From Shouchella clausii (GTDB lineage: Bacteria > Bacillota > Bacilli > Bacillales > Bacillaceae_D): 64,000 nt of DNA. A model generated the notes under the pieces. The model saw nothing but the letters and a program-made list of their open reading frames with translations. It was not told where the DNA came from and ran no database searches. The stretch spans positions 4,278,001-4,342,000 of the forward strand of contig NZ_CP019985.1 of assembly GCF_002250115.1 (NCBI RefSeq), in the 5' to 3' direction. Below, in pieces: positions 1-9,111 of the stretch; the stretch's first letter is position 1; every line of letters begins with the position of its first letter. Both the position numbers and the translations under genes were made by a program.

Positions 1-1
1 T

Positions 2-439
2 GGCATTGTCCATCAATTTATGCGTGTAAAAATGATTTCAAAAAAAGAAGAAGACCAATTTTATGAAAACGTGATTCGCTATGCAGCTGAAAGGGCAGGA
101 GAGTTTTTCTCCACCATGCAGCAAACACCAAAAGCACCTTTATTTACAGAAAGTTTGTTGCGGGATTGGCTTGACCAAAAAGCCACAACACCAATGAAGA
201 ATCAACGGCATTTTGAAACAGCGCACAACACTCTTAAGACAGCGATTCTTTCCGCAAACCACGATACGCAAATAGAAAAAGGATTAATCGAGGGGCTGGA
301 ATTTATTGAGCATGAATTGAAACAGCAGGAACCACGAACATTTGTAATTGAGAGCATCCTCCTCTCCTTCACAGCGCATGCTTCAGAATGGAAAGAAACA
401 TTGCATCACTATAAAAAAGCGCTTGAACCTTTTATGTAA
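2..439 (+). CDS. hypothetical protein, probably 5'-truncated by the window edge
   Basis: The reading frame is open from base 2. The first in-frame ATG is at 20 and a second at 32, but neither has a Shine-Dalgarno sequence, so the true start may lie before the window. The visible part (139 residues from the first Met) is acidic and probably helical, with no membrane segment, signal peptide or known motif. I do not recognise the family. It reads away from the window edge and is followed by a gap of about 135 bases before a small membrane protein gene. Confidence 0.6.
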   Translation, partial: GIVHQFMRVKMISKKEEDQFYENVIRYAAERAGEFFSTMQQTPKAPLFTESLLRDWLDQKATTPMKNQRHFETAHNTLKTAILSANHDTQIEKGLIEGLEFIEHELKQQEPRTFVIESILLSFTAHASEWKETLHHYKKALEPFM

Positions 440-576
440 CCATTCGCTCAATTGATTGATTTACAGAAAGCGACTAACAGGCATTTAAAGAAAAGGAGAA
501 CATTCACGGTTTAATTGAAGTAACGTTTATGGATGTACTCTTTTCTGCTATACTTTTTCAAAAGGAGTAATGCTTA

Positions 577-753
577 ATGACTATCATCATGTTGGTTGCA
601 ATTTTTGTTGTGACGTTTGTCGTCGTTTTTTTGCTAAGTGGCTTAATCGACACACTTTTGAAAAACAACCCTAGCATAAAACGGTGGTTCCTCTCATCAC
701 TAGCTATTACTGGCATCATCTTTGTGCTCTTTTGGTCTTCAAGTCTCATCTAA
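577..753 (+). CDS. small two-helix membrane protein (58 aa)
   Basis: This short ORF starts at ATG 577, nine bases after an AAAGGAG ribosome site (561-567). It encodes 58 residues: a hydrophobic N-terminal helix (about residues 2-24), a short polar loop containing KNNPSIKRW, and a second hydrophobic helix (about 39-56) ending in SSSLI. This is a credible small integral membrane protein. The family is not recognised. A competing ATG at 570 in another frame gives a Cys/His-rich peptide without hydrophobic periodicity and is less convincing. An antisense ORF over the same bases looks like a shadow. Confidence 0.6.
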   Translation: MTIIMLVAIFVVTFVVVFLLSGLIDTLLKNNPSIKRWFLSSLAITGIIFVLFWSSSLI

Positions 754-837
754 CGTTGTCCGTCCAACTAAAAACAAACGTTGTAGCAACGAATTCATCA
801 CGATCATGCTTAAACGACAAAAATGGGAGGTTTGAAT

Positions 838-1065
838 ATGAGCAATGATCTACTGAAGCAAATTTTGAATAAGCTAGAAAACATGGAAGCCGAGCAGCAA
901 AGCATGAAAACCCAATTAGATGAGAATACACGACTTACTAGGGCGCTTTATGACAGGCAGGAAGAAACAGATGCGAAGTTAACGTCTCTTGCTGAGGATA
1001 TGAATTTTATGAAGGGCGAAATGACGACCCTTAAACAAGGGCAAGAGCGGCATGAAAAATTTTAG
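838..1065 (+). CDS. small coiled-coil protein, apparently shortened by a frameshift
   Basis: Start ATG 838 is chosen because a GGGAGG site lies at 824-830; an upstream in-frame start at 823 overlaps that site. The 75-residue product is highly polar with heptad-like spacing of Leu, Ile and Met, so a coiled coil is likely. It stops at a TAG just after a GAAAAATTTT run. Reading one base back at that run continues the same style of coiled coil (HEKILESLAMRSLEQETELR and on) to a TAG at 1128-1130. A one-base deletion in the A run would explain this. The function is unknown. Confidence 0.65.
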   Translation: MSNDLLKQILNKLENMEAEQQSMKTQLDENTRLTRALYDRQEETDAKLTSLAEDMNFMKGEMTTLKQGQERHEKF

Positions 1066-1151
1066 AGTCGCTAGCCATGCGTTCATTAGAACAAGAGACA
1101 GAGCTCCGGGAGTTAAAACGAATAAAATAGGGGCCACTTTCGTTGCAAAAG

Positions 1152-1180
1152 GAAAAACCCCCTACCCCCTAAACGGGGGC
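1152..1180 (-). terminator. intrinsic terminator of yhbH, overlapping its stop codon
   Basis: On the minus strand a C5 run pairs with either of two G5 runs, and the second is followed by TTTTT. The first arm lies in the last codons of yhbH, so stop codon and hairpin share sequence. Confidence 0.65.
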
Positions 1181-2341
1181 TTCCTCTGCCGATTTTTGAA
1201 AGAAAAATTTTAGAGCGTGGTAAACATCGCCTTTTTCTTTTAAAATATAGTGCATAAAACGGGGATCTGTCATGTTTTTGTACGCACTCATTAACGTCGA
1301 ATGGCGCGAATATTGATTGACTTCCCCGTAGCCAAACAAGTTGGAACGATCCATCAGCTGGTTAACAAGTTTTAAGCAACGGGCGTTATCAGACGTTAGG
1401 TTATCACCGTCGGAAAAATGGAATGGGTAAATATTATACGCACGTGGGTTGTATTTTTCGTCAATCAACTCTAGCGCTTTCCTATAAGCGGATGAACAAA
1501 TGGTCCCCCCGCTTTCTCCCTTTGAAAAGAAATCCTCTTCGCTTACTACTTTCGCTTCTGTATGGTGGGCAATAAATTCGATTTCAACTGTCTCGTATTT
1601 TGTACGTAGGAAACGAGTCATCCAAAAGAAAAAACTGCGTGCCATATATTTTTCAAATCGTCCCATTGAACCGCTTGTATCCATCATCGCAATGACAACT
1701 GCTTTCGATTCCGGCCGGATCGTTTCCGTCCAAGTTTTAAACCGTAAATCGTCATTGTAAATCGGCATAATGTTCGCTTTGCCATTTAAAGCGTTGCGCT
1801 TAATGGCGGCTAAAATCGTACGGCGTTTGTCGACATTTCCCATTAACCCTTTTTTGCGAATATCATTAAATGCGATATCTTCCACTACAAGCTCTTGTTC
1901 TTCTTTTTTTTGTAAATTTGGCAATGCAAGCTCAGAAAAAAGCATTTCTTCTAACTCCACGATCGAAACCTCAGCTTCATTATAATCTTCACCTGCTTGG
2001 TCGCCTGCGCCTGACCCTTTGCCAGCGCCCGCCTGTTTGTCGCCATTTGGGTCACGAGCAACGACATCGCCGATTTTGCTGTCGCCTTTCCCTTGGCCAA
2101 CATGTTGGTTTTTGTCATAGTTATAACGGATTTTGTATTCATCTAACGAGCGGATCGGAATTTTGATCACGTCTTTTCCATTGGACATCACAATGTTTTC
2201 TTCACTAACTAAGTCAGGCAAGTTTTTTTTGATGGCGTCCCGTACTTTTTCTTGGTGTCGACGTTGGTCTTGGAACCCTTTTCGATGGAGGGACCAGTTT
2301 TCCTGGGAGATCGTGAACTGCCGGCCGTTGTCTTTTTCCAT
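1169..2341 (-). CDS. yhbH: YhbH, sporulation-associated DUF444 protein
   Basis: The 390-residue product matches the YhbH/DUF444 family in length and landmarks: a basic N-terminus, a Gly-rich low-complexity stretch at about residues 97-118, and a von Willebrand A-like core with a MIDAS-type DTSGS at 221-225. In B. subtilis yhbH is a mother-cell (sigma-E) sporulation gene close to prkA, and family members are thought to act with PrkA-type kinases. A GAGGAGGGAAGG site directly precedes the ATG at 2341. Here yhbH is separated from prkA by two signal peptidase genes and an AAA ATPase gene, unlike the tighter arrangement in B. subtilis. The biochemical role is not established. Confidence 0.93.
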   Translation of the reverse strand: MEKDNGRQFTISQENWSLHRKGFQDQRRHQEKVRDAIKKNLPDLVSEENIVMSNGKDVIKIPIRSLDEYKIRYNYDKNQHVGQGKGDSKIGDVVARDPNGDKQAGAGKGSGAGDQAGEDYNEAEVSIVELEEMLFSELALPNLQKKEEQELVVEDIAFNDIRKKGLMGNVDKRRTILAAIKRNALNGKANIMPIYNDDLRFKTWTETIRPESKAVVIAMMDTSGSMGRFEKYMARSFFFWMTRFLRTKYETVEIEFIAHHTEAKVVSEEDFFSKGESGGTICSSAYRKALELIDEKYNPRAYNIYPFHFSDGDNLTSDNARCLKLVNQLMDRSNLFGYGEVNQYSRHSTLMSAYKNMTDPRFMHYILKEKGDVYHALKFFFQKSAEEAPV

Positions 2342-2678
2342 ACCTTCCCTCCTCAGTAAGGTTTGTTTACGTTTATCGATTGAAAGTGGAACGTTTCTAG
2401 TTGATTGTGCATATCATAAACTGGTGCAAAATATTGTTGCATGGCTACTTTTCTTATCCTATGTAAGACAAGAGCAAGAGTTGCCAAGAAATTTTTATTG
2501 GACAAGCCAAACCGCGCCATGGTAACGATGAAAAGGCTAACTGATTCCACGCATTTCGTATGTACGCGTTTTTGCAAAGGCATCGGTTTTCCATCGCTAA
2601 TTTCTATGCAAACATAAATCCAGACTCCCATATTTCGTACATTTTTTGCTACACTAATGTAAAAAGCAGGGAGAGCCT
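2342..2678. other. intergenic region between divergent yhbH and an AAA ATPase gene
   Basis: This 337-bp stretch holds the yhbH ribosome site and presumably both divergent promoters. A minus-strand ORF of 92 codons (2353-2631) lacks a ribosome site and recognisable motifs and is not called. I could not assign a clear sigma-E or sigma-A promoter by eye. Confidence 0.5.
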
Positions 2679-3422
2679 ATGATACCTAGACATATGTACA
2701 TTACACAGTTGCACTACGACAAGCCTGCTAATGGGCAACATCTTGGCTTTCCTCATACCCTTCCATTCCTGCAAGGCTTTGATAGTCTTTCTTTTAAAAA
2801 ACCTGTCACCATTTTTGTCGGCGAAAACGGAACAGGCAAGTCAACGTTGATTGAAACACTGGCAGCGTTAATGGAGTTAAACCTTGAAGGCGGCTCAAAA
2901 AACCACCGCTTTGAAACAGAAGCAAGCCATTCCTCTCTCTACCAATATTGCCGCTTAACTAGGGGGGCTTATCGCCCACGCGATGCTTACTTTTACCGGG
3001 CAGAGACGTTTTATAATTTGGCTACAGATATGGATCAATTTGCAGAAGGAGAAGGAGTGTTATCACAAAAACTATTTGGCCGCAATTTACATACATTTTC
3101 TCGCGGTGAGGCAATGACAACGCTAATGAACGATCGCTTTTTCGGCAATGGCTTTTATTTGATGGACGAGCCAGAAACTGGGCTGTCTGTAAACTCCCAG
3201 CTTCAAATCCTCCTTGCCATCAAGGAACGGATCGCTAAAAACTCGCAATTTATTTTCGCGACCCATTCGCCGATTTTGATATTGTATCCAGGAGCGCAAG
3301 TGTTTCAACTAAGCGAAGGCGGCATTGAGGAAATCGCTGCGGAAGAGACGCAGCTTTTTAACGATTGGCGCATGATTATGGAACGTAACTCCTATTTTAT
3401 TCACCAACTTTTTTCTGACTGA
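2679..3422 (+). CDS. small AAA-type ATPase (ABC/SMC-like fold), paralogue A
   Basis: This 247-residue soluble protein has the layout of stand-alone ABC/AAA ATPases: Walker A GENGTGKST at 48-56, a signature-like FSRGEA, Walker B FYLMDEPETGLS at about 162-173, and a switch-type FATHSP near residue 193. It lacks a transporter partner, a long coiled coil or a nuclease domain. A GGGAGAG site precedes ATG 2679. A clear paralogue lies at 56595-57308 with the same motif order and spacing. The family is common in Firmicutes and poorly characterised, so no substrate or partner can be named. A bidirectional terminator separates it from the signal peptidase gene. Confidence 0.8.
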   Translation: MIPRHMYITQLHYDKPANGQHLGFPHTLPFLQGFDSLSFKKPVTIFVGENGTGKSTLIETLAALMELNLEGGSKNHRFETEASHSSLYQYCRLTRGAYRPRDAYFYRAETFYNLATDMDQFAEGEGVLSQKLFGRNLHTFSRGEAMTTLMNDRFFGNGFYLMDEPETGLSVNSQLQILLAIKERIAKNSQFIFATHSPILILYPGAQVFQLSEGGIEEIAAEETQLFNDWRMIMERNSYFIHQLFSD

Positions 3423-3426
3423 ATGC

Positions 3427-3456
3427 AAAAACGAGTGCTGTTTAGCACTCGTTTTT
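3427..3456. terminator. bidirectional intrinsic terminator
   Basis: A perfect hairpin (AACGAGTGCT / AGCACTCGTT) is flanked by an A run and a T run. It can stop the ATPase gene on the plus strand and the signal peptidase gene on the minus strand. Confidence 0.85.
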
Positions 3457-4028
3457 CAATCCATAAAGCCAAATTCAGACACCGGCCAGAACCGCAATCC
3501 GACTTTGCCGATGATTTCATCTTCATTAACCGGGCCAATGACACGGCTGTCTAAGCTAGCAGGGCGGTTGTCACCCATTACAAAGACATGGTTCTCTGGG
3601 ACGGTTTCTTCAAATGAGTAATCTTCCGTATACGCGGGCCCTGAATAAGCAGCTTTTGCTTCTTCTAAATAAGGCTCTTCGACTTGCTCGCCATTAATGT
3701 AAAGGATGTCGTCCTCAAATCGAATGGTATCGCCTGGTAAGCCAATCACCCGTTTGATATAGCTATCTTCCTCCGTCGCGTGGAACACAATGAGATCAAA
3801 CCGCTCAGGCTCGCCAAATTGGTAACTTAATTTATTTACAATAAAACGCTCACCATCATGAGCAGTCGGCACCATTGAGACGCCGCGAACTTCAAAGCTG
3901 GTCATCACAAATGTCCGGACTACAAACGCAAGAATTAGCGCAATTGCAATCGCCTTTACCCAGCCCCAAAACTCTGATTTCTTTTCCGCTTCTGCCACTG
4001 CTGTTCCTCGCTTTCGTCTTCCATTCAT
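3456..4028 (-). CDS. signal peptidase I, tandem copy 1
   Basis: This type I signal peptidase (about 190 aa) is of the Gram-positive SipS/SipT type and cleaves N-terminal signal peptides at the outer face of the membrane. It has one N-terminal membrane segment (about residues 24-44), the catalytic Ser in GVSMVPT, the catalytic Lys in SYIKRVIGLPGD, and the conserved GDNRPASLDSR box. The ATG at 4028 suits the GAGCAGG site better than the ATG at 4034. It is the downstream member of a tandem pair with 4226-4792, and most residues agree between the copies. Confidence 0.92.
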   Translation of the reverse strand: MNGRRKRGTAVAEAEKKSEFWGWVKAIAIALILAFVVRTFVMTSFEVRGVSMVPTAHDGERFIVNKLSYQFGEPERFDLIVFHATEEDSYIKRVIGLPGDTIRFEDDILYINGEQVEEPYLEEAKAAYSGPAYTEDYSFEETVPENHVFVMGDNRPASLDSRVIGPVNEDEIIGKVGLRFWPVSEFGFMD

Positions 4029-4071
4029 GAGCATCCTGCTCGCCTTTTTATTAACGTATCATTAATTCAAA

Positions 4072-4117
4072 AAAAGAACAAGAAATCCTCCACGAGGCGA
4101 AGGGAAGATTTCCTACC
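4072..4117 (-). terminator. terminator of signal peptidase copy 2, a duplicate of the prkA terminator
   Basis: The minus strand shows AAATCTTCC pairing with GGAGGATTT, then a T-rich tail. The sequence closely matches the prkA terminator at 4836-4884, including loop and tail, so it was copied with the gene. Confidence 0.75.
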
Positions 4118-4225
4118 TACTGGCCCACATAAGAGAGATTTTTCAATTTGATGCATAGTTTGTTATCGAGCGATCCCTCTAGAAGCACGGCGTTGTTTTT
4201 GATCGAAGGCTTCCACTTCGCTGAC

Positions 4226-4792
4226 TTATTGTACGTCAAATTCAGGCAGCGGCCAGAACCGCAATCCGACTTTGCCGATAATTTTATCTTCGCTAACTGG
4301 GCCAATAGTGCGGCTGTCTAAGCTAGTAGGGCGGTTATCACCCATTACAAACACATGGTTTTCTGGGACAGCCTCTTCAAATGAGTAATCTTCCGTATAC
4401 ACAGGCCCTGAATAAGCAGCTTTTGCTTCTTGCAAATAAGGTTCTTCGATTTGTTCGCCATTAATGTAAAGAATGTCGTTCTCAAACCGAATCGTATCGC
4501 CTGGTAAGCCAATCACCCGTTTGATGTAGCGGTCTTCTTCCGTTGCTTGGAACACAATGAGATCAAACCGTTCCGGCTCGCCGAATTGATAACTCCATTT
4601 ATCGATAATAAAATGTTCACCGTCATGAGCAGTCGGCACCATTGAGGCGCCTTGAACCTCAAAACGTTCAATCACAAATGTCCGGATTCCAACCGCAAGA
4701 ATAAAGGCAATGGCAATCGTCTTTACCCAACCCCAAAACTCTGAATTTCTTTTTGCGTCCGCCACTTCTGCTCCTCGCCTTCCGTCTTCCAT
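4226..4792 (-). CDS. signal peptidase I, tandem copy 2
   Basis: This 188-residue near-duplicate of the signal peptidase at 3456-4028 keeps the single N-terminal membrane segment, catalytic Ser in GASMVPT, catalytic Lys in RYIKRVIGLPGD and the GDNRPTSLDSR box, so it should be active. Differences cluster in the N-terminal tail and membrane segment. The similarity also covers the upstream leader and the terminator, so the duplication unit was larger than the ORF. It follows prkA on the same strand, but a terminator lies between them, so it is probably transcribed separately. Confidence 0.92.
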   Translation of the reverse strand: MEDGRRGAEVADAKRNSEFWGWVKTIAIAFILAVGIRTFVIERFEVQGASMVPTAHDGEHFIIDKWSYQFGEPERFDLIVFQATEEDRYIKRVIGLPGDTIRFENDILYINGEQIEEPYLQEAKAAYSGPVYTEDYSFEEAVPENHVFVMGDNRPTSLDSRTIGPVSEDKIIGKVGLRFWPLPEFDVQ

Positions 4793-4835
4793 TCGCGAGC
4801 ATCCTGCCCGTGTTTTTATTAACGTAGCATTAAAT

Positions 4836-4884
4836 CAAAAAAAGGACAAGAAGTCCTCCACGAGGCGATGCGGAGGATTTCTTG
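4836..4884 (-). terminator. intrinsic terminator of prkA
   Basis: On the minus strand AAGAAATCCTCC pairs with GGAGGACTTCTT around a loop of about 12 bases, followed by CCTTTTTTT. Confidence 0.85.
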
Positions 4885-4885
4885 C

Positions 4886-6781
4886 CTACCGGTTCAAAAG
4901 TGAGCCAACATAGCGGAGTAATTCGTTAGCTGAAACAGAGTTATAGCCATGTTCATCAATGAGTCTTGCGATGACGTCATTCATTTTTTTCAACTGTGAT
5001 TCATCTGGCGTTTTCACAGAAGTCGTGATTTTTACAATATCTTTTAAATCGGCGAATAGCTTTTTCTGGATCGCTTCACGCAACCGTTCATGGGAGTTGT
5101 AGTCGAATTTCTTCCCTTTTCGGGCATAGGCAGATATGCGAATTAAAATCTCCTCACGAAATGCTTTTTTGGCATTTTCGGATATGCCGATTTGTTCTTC
5201 AATTGAACGCATCAGCTTTTCGTCTGGCGACATTTCTTCCCCTGTAAGAGGGTCGCGGAGTTTGTTTTTGTTGCAATAAGCTTCCACATTGTCAAGGTAA
5301 TTGTCCATTAGTGTCTTCGCTGATTCATCGTAAGAATAGACAAATGCTTTTTGTACTTCCTCTTTGGCAATCATATCGTACTCTTTGCGGGCAATCGTAA
5401 TGTAGTCGATATAGCGCTCTTTGTCTTCCTTAGAAATCGAAGCATGGGCGTCAAGCCCTTCCTTAATAGAACGGAGCACATCCAACGCGGAAATCGATGT
5501 TAATTGCTTGCGGATAATCGCTGACGAAATTCGGTTGATCACATAACGGGGGTCGATCCCGCTCATGCCCTCGTCAGGAAACTCGGCCTGCAATTCTTTT
5601 ACATCCTGGTTGTTGTATCCTTCAACCGCTTCCCCGTCATAGAGCTTCATTTTTTTCACTAAGTCAATTCCCGCCTTGTGGGGCTCTTTTAAACGAGTTA
5701 AAATCGTAAAGATAGCTGCTACCTTCAAAGCATGGGGGGCAATATGGACATGAGCTAAGTCGCTTTCAGCGATCATTTTTTTGTAAATCCGTTCTTCCTC
5801 CGAAACTTTTAAATTGTAGGGGATTTTCATGACGATGATTCTTGAATGGAGTGCCTCATTTTTTTTGTTGGAGATAAACGATTTGTACTCTGATTCGTTT
5901 GTATGAGCTAGTATGAGTTCATCGGCCGAAATGAGCGCAAACCGCCCTGCTTTAAAATTGCCTTCTTGTGTCAACGACAGCAAATGCCATAGAAATTTTT
6001 CATCGCATTTCAGCATTTCTTGAAATTCCATCATACCGCGGTTTGCCTTGTTTAACTCCCCATCAAAGCGGTATGCACGCGGATCGGATTCAGACCCAAA
6101 TTCAGCAATAGTCGAGAAGTCGATGCTCCCTGTTAAGTCGGCAATGTCTTGGGACTTTGGATCTGACGGCGAAAAGGTGCCAATCCCGGTGCGTTTGTCT
6201 TCTGAGAAAAACACCCTTTCCACTAAGACATCTTCAATTCGCCCTCCGTATTCCTCCTCTAGCCGCATCATATTTAAAGGCGACAAATTGCCTTCAATTT
6301 TTATGCCATACTCCTCTTCAAAGTCTTTGCGTAAATGCAGCGGAATCAAATGGAGAGGGTCCTCATTCATCGGGCATCCCTTGATGGCATAAACGGCGCC
6401 TCTGTCGGTGCGTGAATAGTTCTCAAGGCCGCGCTTCAACATCGTTACGAGCGTCGATTTCCCGCCGCTAACTGGCCCCATTAACAACAAAATCCGCTTG
6501 CGGACATCGAGTCGTTTCGCGGCCGAATGAAAATACTCCTCTACCAGCTTTTCGAGCGCTTCCTCCAGCCCATATATAGAATCTTTAAAGAAGGAATACA
6601 CTTTTTTTCCGTTTTTTTCTTCTACGCCAGCGTCTTTTATCATATTGTACACGCGTGAGTGGGCTGTTTGAGTGACCCATGGCTTTTCCTTAATTAACGC
6701 TAAATAATCGGCAAACGTCCCTTCCCACTTTAAGCGTTCTTCTTCTTCTCGGTATTGTTCAATTTTTTTTAGAATATCCAA
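4886..6781 (-). CDS. prkA: PrkA, AAA+ serine protein kinase/protease of sporulation
   Basis: The 631-residue length equals B. subtilis PrkA. The N-terminal AAA domain carries Walker A GPVSGGKS at 102-109, and the C-terminal part matches the PrkA family (kinase-like region with YARKGKKFDYNSHERL). In B. subtilis PrkA is a sigma-E-dependent coat-associated protein needed for efficient sporulation; kinase and more recently Lon-like protease activities have been proposed. The first codon is TTG (6779-6781), set by a GGAGG site eight bases upstream. A terminator follows directly, so the signal peptidase genes behind it are probably not in the same transcript. Confidence 0.95.
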   Translation of the reverse strand: MDILKKIEQYREEEERLKWEGTFADYLALIKEKPWVTQTAHSRVYNMIKDAGVEEKNGKKVYSFFKDSIYGLEEALEKLVEEYFHSAAKRLDVRKRILLLMGPVSGGKSTLVTMLKRGLENYSRTDRGAVYAIKGCPMNEDPLHLIPLHLRKDFEEEYGIKIEGNLSPLNMMRLEEEYGGRIEDVLVERVFFSEDKRTGIGTFSPSDPKSQDIADLTGSIDFSTIAEFGSESDPRAYRFDGELNKANRGMMEFQEMLKCDEKFLWHLLSLTQEGNFKAGRFALISADELILAHTNESEYKSFISNKKNEALHSRIIVMKIPYNLKVSEEERIYKKMIAESDLAHVHIAPHALKVAAIFTILTRLKEPHKAGIDLVKKMKLYDGEAVEGYNNQDVKELQAEFPDEGMSGIDPRYVINRISSAIIRKQLTSISALDVLRSIKEGLDAHASISKEDKERYIDYITIARKEYDMIAKEEVQKAFVYSYDESAKTLMDNYLDNVEAYCNKNKLRDPLTGEEMSPDEKLMRSIEEQIGISENAKKAFREEILIRISAYARKGKKFDYNSHERLREAIQKKLFADLKDIVKITTSVKTPDESQLKKMNDVIARLIDEHGYNSVSANELLRYVGSLLNR

Positions 6782-6930
6782 TGCGTATACCTCCGTCCTC
6801 GTGTAAGCGAGATTACTTAACGTTATGCCGAATGACGCATGAACATGCTACTTTTTCGAAATTGAATCTCTGTCCGTCCCAACAAAACAGTGGTATACTA
6901 AACCCATATTAATAGAAAGCGAGTTTTGTC

Positions 6931-8775
6931 ATGAAAACAGGGACAGGCTGGATATTAATTGCGGTTTTAGCCTTATCAACCGTTTTTTTATTTTCCAACG
7001 TAACCGCAGAAATCACAAACGTACAATCAGTGAGACAAATAGTCAATGAACACATTGACCGCGACGCCCTCTACTTGTCTTCTAACAGTACAATTGTCGA
7101 TGCCAATGGCCGAACGTTTGCGGAATTAAATAACGGAACGAACCGAGTTTATTTGCCTTATAGCGATATTCCAGAAACAGTCATTCACGCTTTTATCGCC
7201 ACTGAGGACAAGCGTTTTTTTGAGCATCACGGCTTCGATGCAACAGGCATTGCCAGAGCTTTTCTTGCGAATGCTAGCGAAGGCGGCATTGACCAAGGAG
7301 CAAGCACCATTACCCAGCAAATGGTACGCAATATCTTTTTAGACCATTCCCGTACATATGAGCGAAAAGTGAGTGAACTGCTTTATGCCTATGAGCTGGA
7401 ACAACAGTACTCTAAGGAAGAAATTCTTGAGCTTTATTTAAATTCCATTTACTTCGGCAACGGCGCTTATGGCGTTGAGGCAGCGGCGCAGCTTTATTTC
7501 AGCGAAACAACGAACCAGTTGTCCCTTGCGCAAATCGCGTTTTTGACAGCCATTCCGAATAATCCAACTTATTATGATCCTTTTAAAGACGAAGCGACCC
7601 ATACCCATGAACGGAAACAATGGGTTTTGCAAAAAATGGAAGAGGAAGGGTTTATTACGTCTGCTGAGCATAACGAAGCATTGGAAGAATCGATCGTCTT
7701 GCACCGTTCCCAGCTTAAAAACGAATTTCCTGATTACAGCGATTTTATTTTAGCTGAATTTAAAATGCTTATCCGCCAACAAGAAAATATGGAGGAAGCG
7801 CCTAGCGAGGAAGTGGAAGCGCGCGTTAACGAACTGCTGAAACAAGGGGTGACGATTGAAACAGCGCTTGATCCAGATCGGCAACAGCGGCTAGTCGACA
7901 GCGTGGTGCGAGAATTGCCAGACAACGCACAAGGAGCTGCGATGGTGATTGATAATGACGAACGGACGATTGTCGCTATCAGTAACGGAAGAGGCTACGA
8001 AAAGGGCAATCTCATGTACGCGACACAGTCGTTTCGCCACCATGGGTCCGCCTTTAAGCCATTGATCGACTATGTGCCTTATTTAGAAGAAACAGGCGCT
8101 CCGCTAACCGCTACTTTTAACGGCAATCCATCGCCTAACTGTGATCAAAACAGCAGCAAACAAACGGTTGGCTGTGTGAATAACTACAATCATGCTATGC
8201 CTGGCGTTGTCACAATGCGAGAAGCATTCAAGCATTCCTACAATGTCCCGGCGGAATACATGCTGGCACAAGTCGGCGTCGAAAAAGCGCTATCTTACTT
8301 AGAGCCTTTCTCTTTTAGCAAACTTAATGACGAGGAGCGCGGCCTCGCTCTTGCTTTAGGCACCGTCGATGTCTCTGTTTATGAGATGGCCCAAGCTTAT
8401 TCCACTTTTGCACACGACGGCAAATTTGCCCCAGCACATGGCATCGTGCGCGTCGTTGATGAACACGGGGAAACGCTCTATCAATGGGACGATGTGGAAG
8501 AAGTACTTGTCTGGTCAAAGGAAACGAATGACAAAATGCGGACGTTGCTGGCGGATGTAATTGCTTCAGGGACAGGCAAAGGAATTACGTTGGGGCAAAG
8601 TGGCTACATCGGCGGAAAGACAGGAACGAGCAGTCAATACCGCGACCTTGCCTTTTCTGGACTAACCGACAAATACACGGCTTCGGTATGGGTAGGAAGG
8701 GATGAAGGTTTCGTAGAAGACTTGTCGCCAAGACGACCAGCAATGAATATTTGGGAAACGGCCGTGCGCGAGTAG
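6931..8775 (+). CDS. class A penicillin-binding protein (glycosyltransferase/transpeptidase)
   Basis: This 614-residue bifunctional peptidoglycan synthase has an N-terminal membrane anchor (about 7-26). A GT51 domain follows, with the catalytic Glu92 in ATEDKRFFEHHG and the GASTITQQ box. The transpeptidase domain has SxxK at Ser373 (SAFK), SYN at 436-438 and KTG at 563-565. It polymerises and cross-links glycan strands outside the membrane. It resembles the PbpF branch: pbpF and hmoB/yhgC are near each other in B. subtilis, as the next two larger genes are here. It is shorter than PbpF of B. subtilis (about 714 aa), so I leave the symbol blank. Confidence 0.92.
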   Translation: MKTGTGWILIAVLALSTVFLFSNVTAEITNVQSVRQIVNEHIDRDALYLSSNSTIVDANGRTFAELNNGTNRVYLPYSDIPETVIHAFIATEDKRFFEHHGFDATGIARAFLANASEGGIDQGASTITQQMVRNIFLDHSRTYERKVSELLYAYELEQQYSKEEILELYLNSIYFGNGAYGVEAAAQLYFSETTNQLSLAQIAFLTAIPNNPTYYDPFKDEATHTHERKQWVLQKMEEEGFITSAEHNEALEESIVLHRSQLKNEFPDYSDFILAEFKMLIRQQENMEEAPSEEVEARVNELLKQGVTIETALDPDRQQRLVDSVVRELPDNAQGAAMVIDNDERTIVAISNGRGYEKGNLMYATQSFRHHGSAFKPLIDYVPYLEETGAPLTATFNGNPSPNCDQNSSKQTVGCVNNYNHAMPGVVTMREAFKHSYNVPAEYMLAQVGVEKALSYLEPFSFSKLNDEERGLALALGTVDVSVYEMAQAYSTFAHDGKFAPAHGIVRVVDEHGETLYQWDDVEEVLVWSKETNDKMRTLLADVIASGTGKGITLGQSGYIGGKTGTSSQYRDLAFSGLTDKYTASVWVGRDEGFVEDLSPRRPAMNIWETAVRE

Positions 8776-8933
8776 CCTGACCATCAATGGGAACGAAGGC
8801 AAACGGACGTATAGAGGATTGATGACATACAAAAAACCGGTTCCCGACTTACGACTAAAGACAAGCGCCCTATTTAGTCTAGTATGGCAGGTTGCTGACC
8901 GCCTCATCGGGTCTTCCGGTTTTTCGTAACGGG

Positions 8934-9023
8934 CTATTGTTTATGAGGGTTGTCCTCATAGCCTCCAGCAAAAATTGAAATTAAAAAGACGACACAAACG
9001 CTCATCATCAAAAACGTTCTCAT
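8934..9023 (-). CDS. very short membrane peptide (29 aa)
   Basis: A 29-codon ORF starts at ATG 9023 behind a strong GAGGAGGAGTAGG ribosome site on the minus strand. The peptide has a Met/Val/Ile-rich helix (residues 2-19) and a polar tail ending GGYEDNPHKQ. The ribosome site and amphipathic layout argue for translation. Such short membrane peptides are common in Bacillaceae and often sporulation-linked, but I do not recognise this one. Confidence 0.55.
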   Translation of the reverse strand: MRTFLMMSVCVVFLISIFAGGYEDNPHKQ

Positions 9024-9111
9024 TTTTCCTACTCCTCCTCGCAGGGGCTCGGCTGATTCCATTTCATTATAGCGAATCTGCTCACACTTGAAAAGCATTC
9101 CAGTAAACTTT

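Noticed and set aside
1021-1065. Programmed -1 frameshift signal at GAAAAATTTT
   Set aside because: The run does not fit the X XXY YYZ slippery pattern in the zero frame; a plain indel is simpler.
2353-2631. 92-codon ORF on the minus strand between yhbH and the ATPase gene
   Set aside because: No ribosome site, no recognisable domain, odd composition, and it fills the region expected to hold divergent promoters.
4117-4305. Short ORF overlapping the end of signal peptidase copy 2
   Set aside because: It reads the duplicated 3' end in another frame without a ribosome site.
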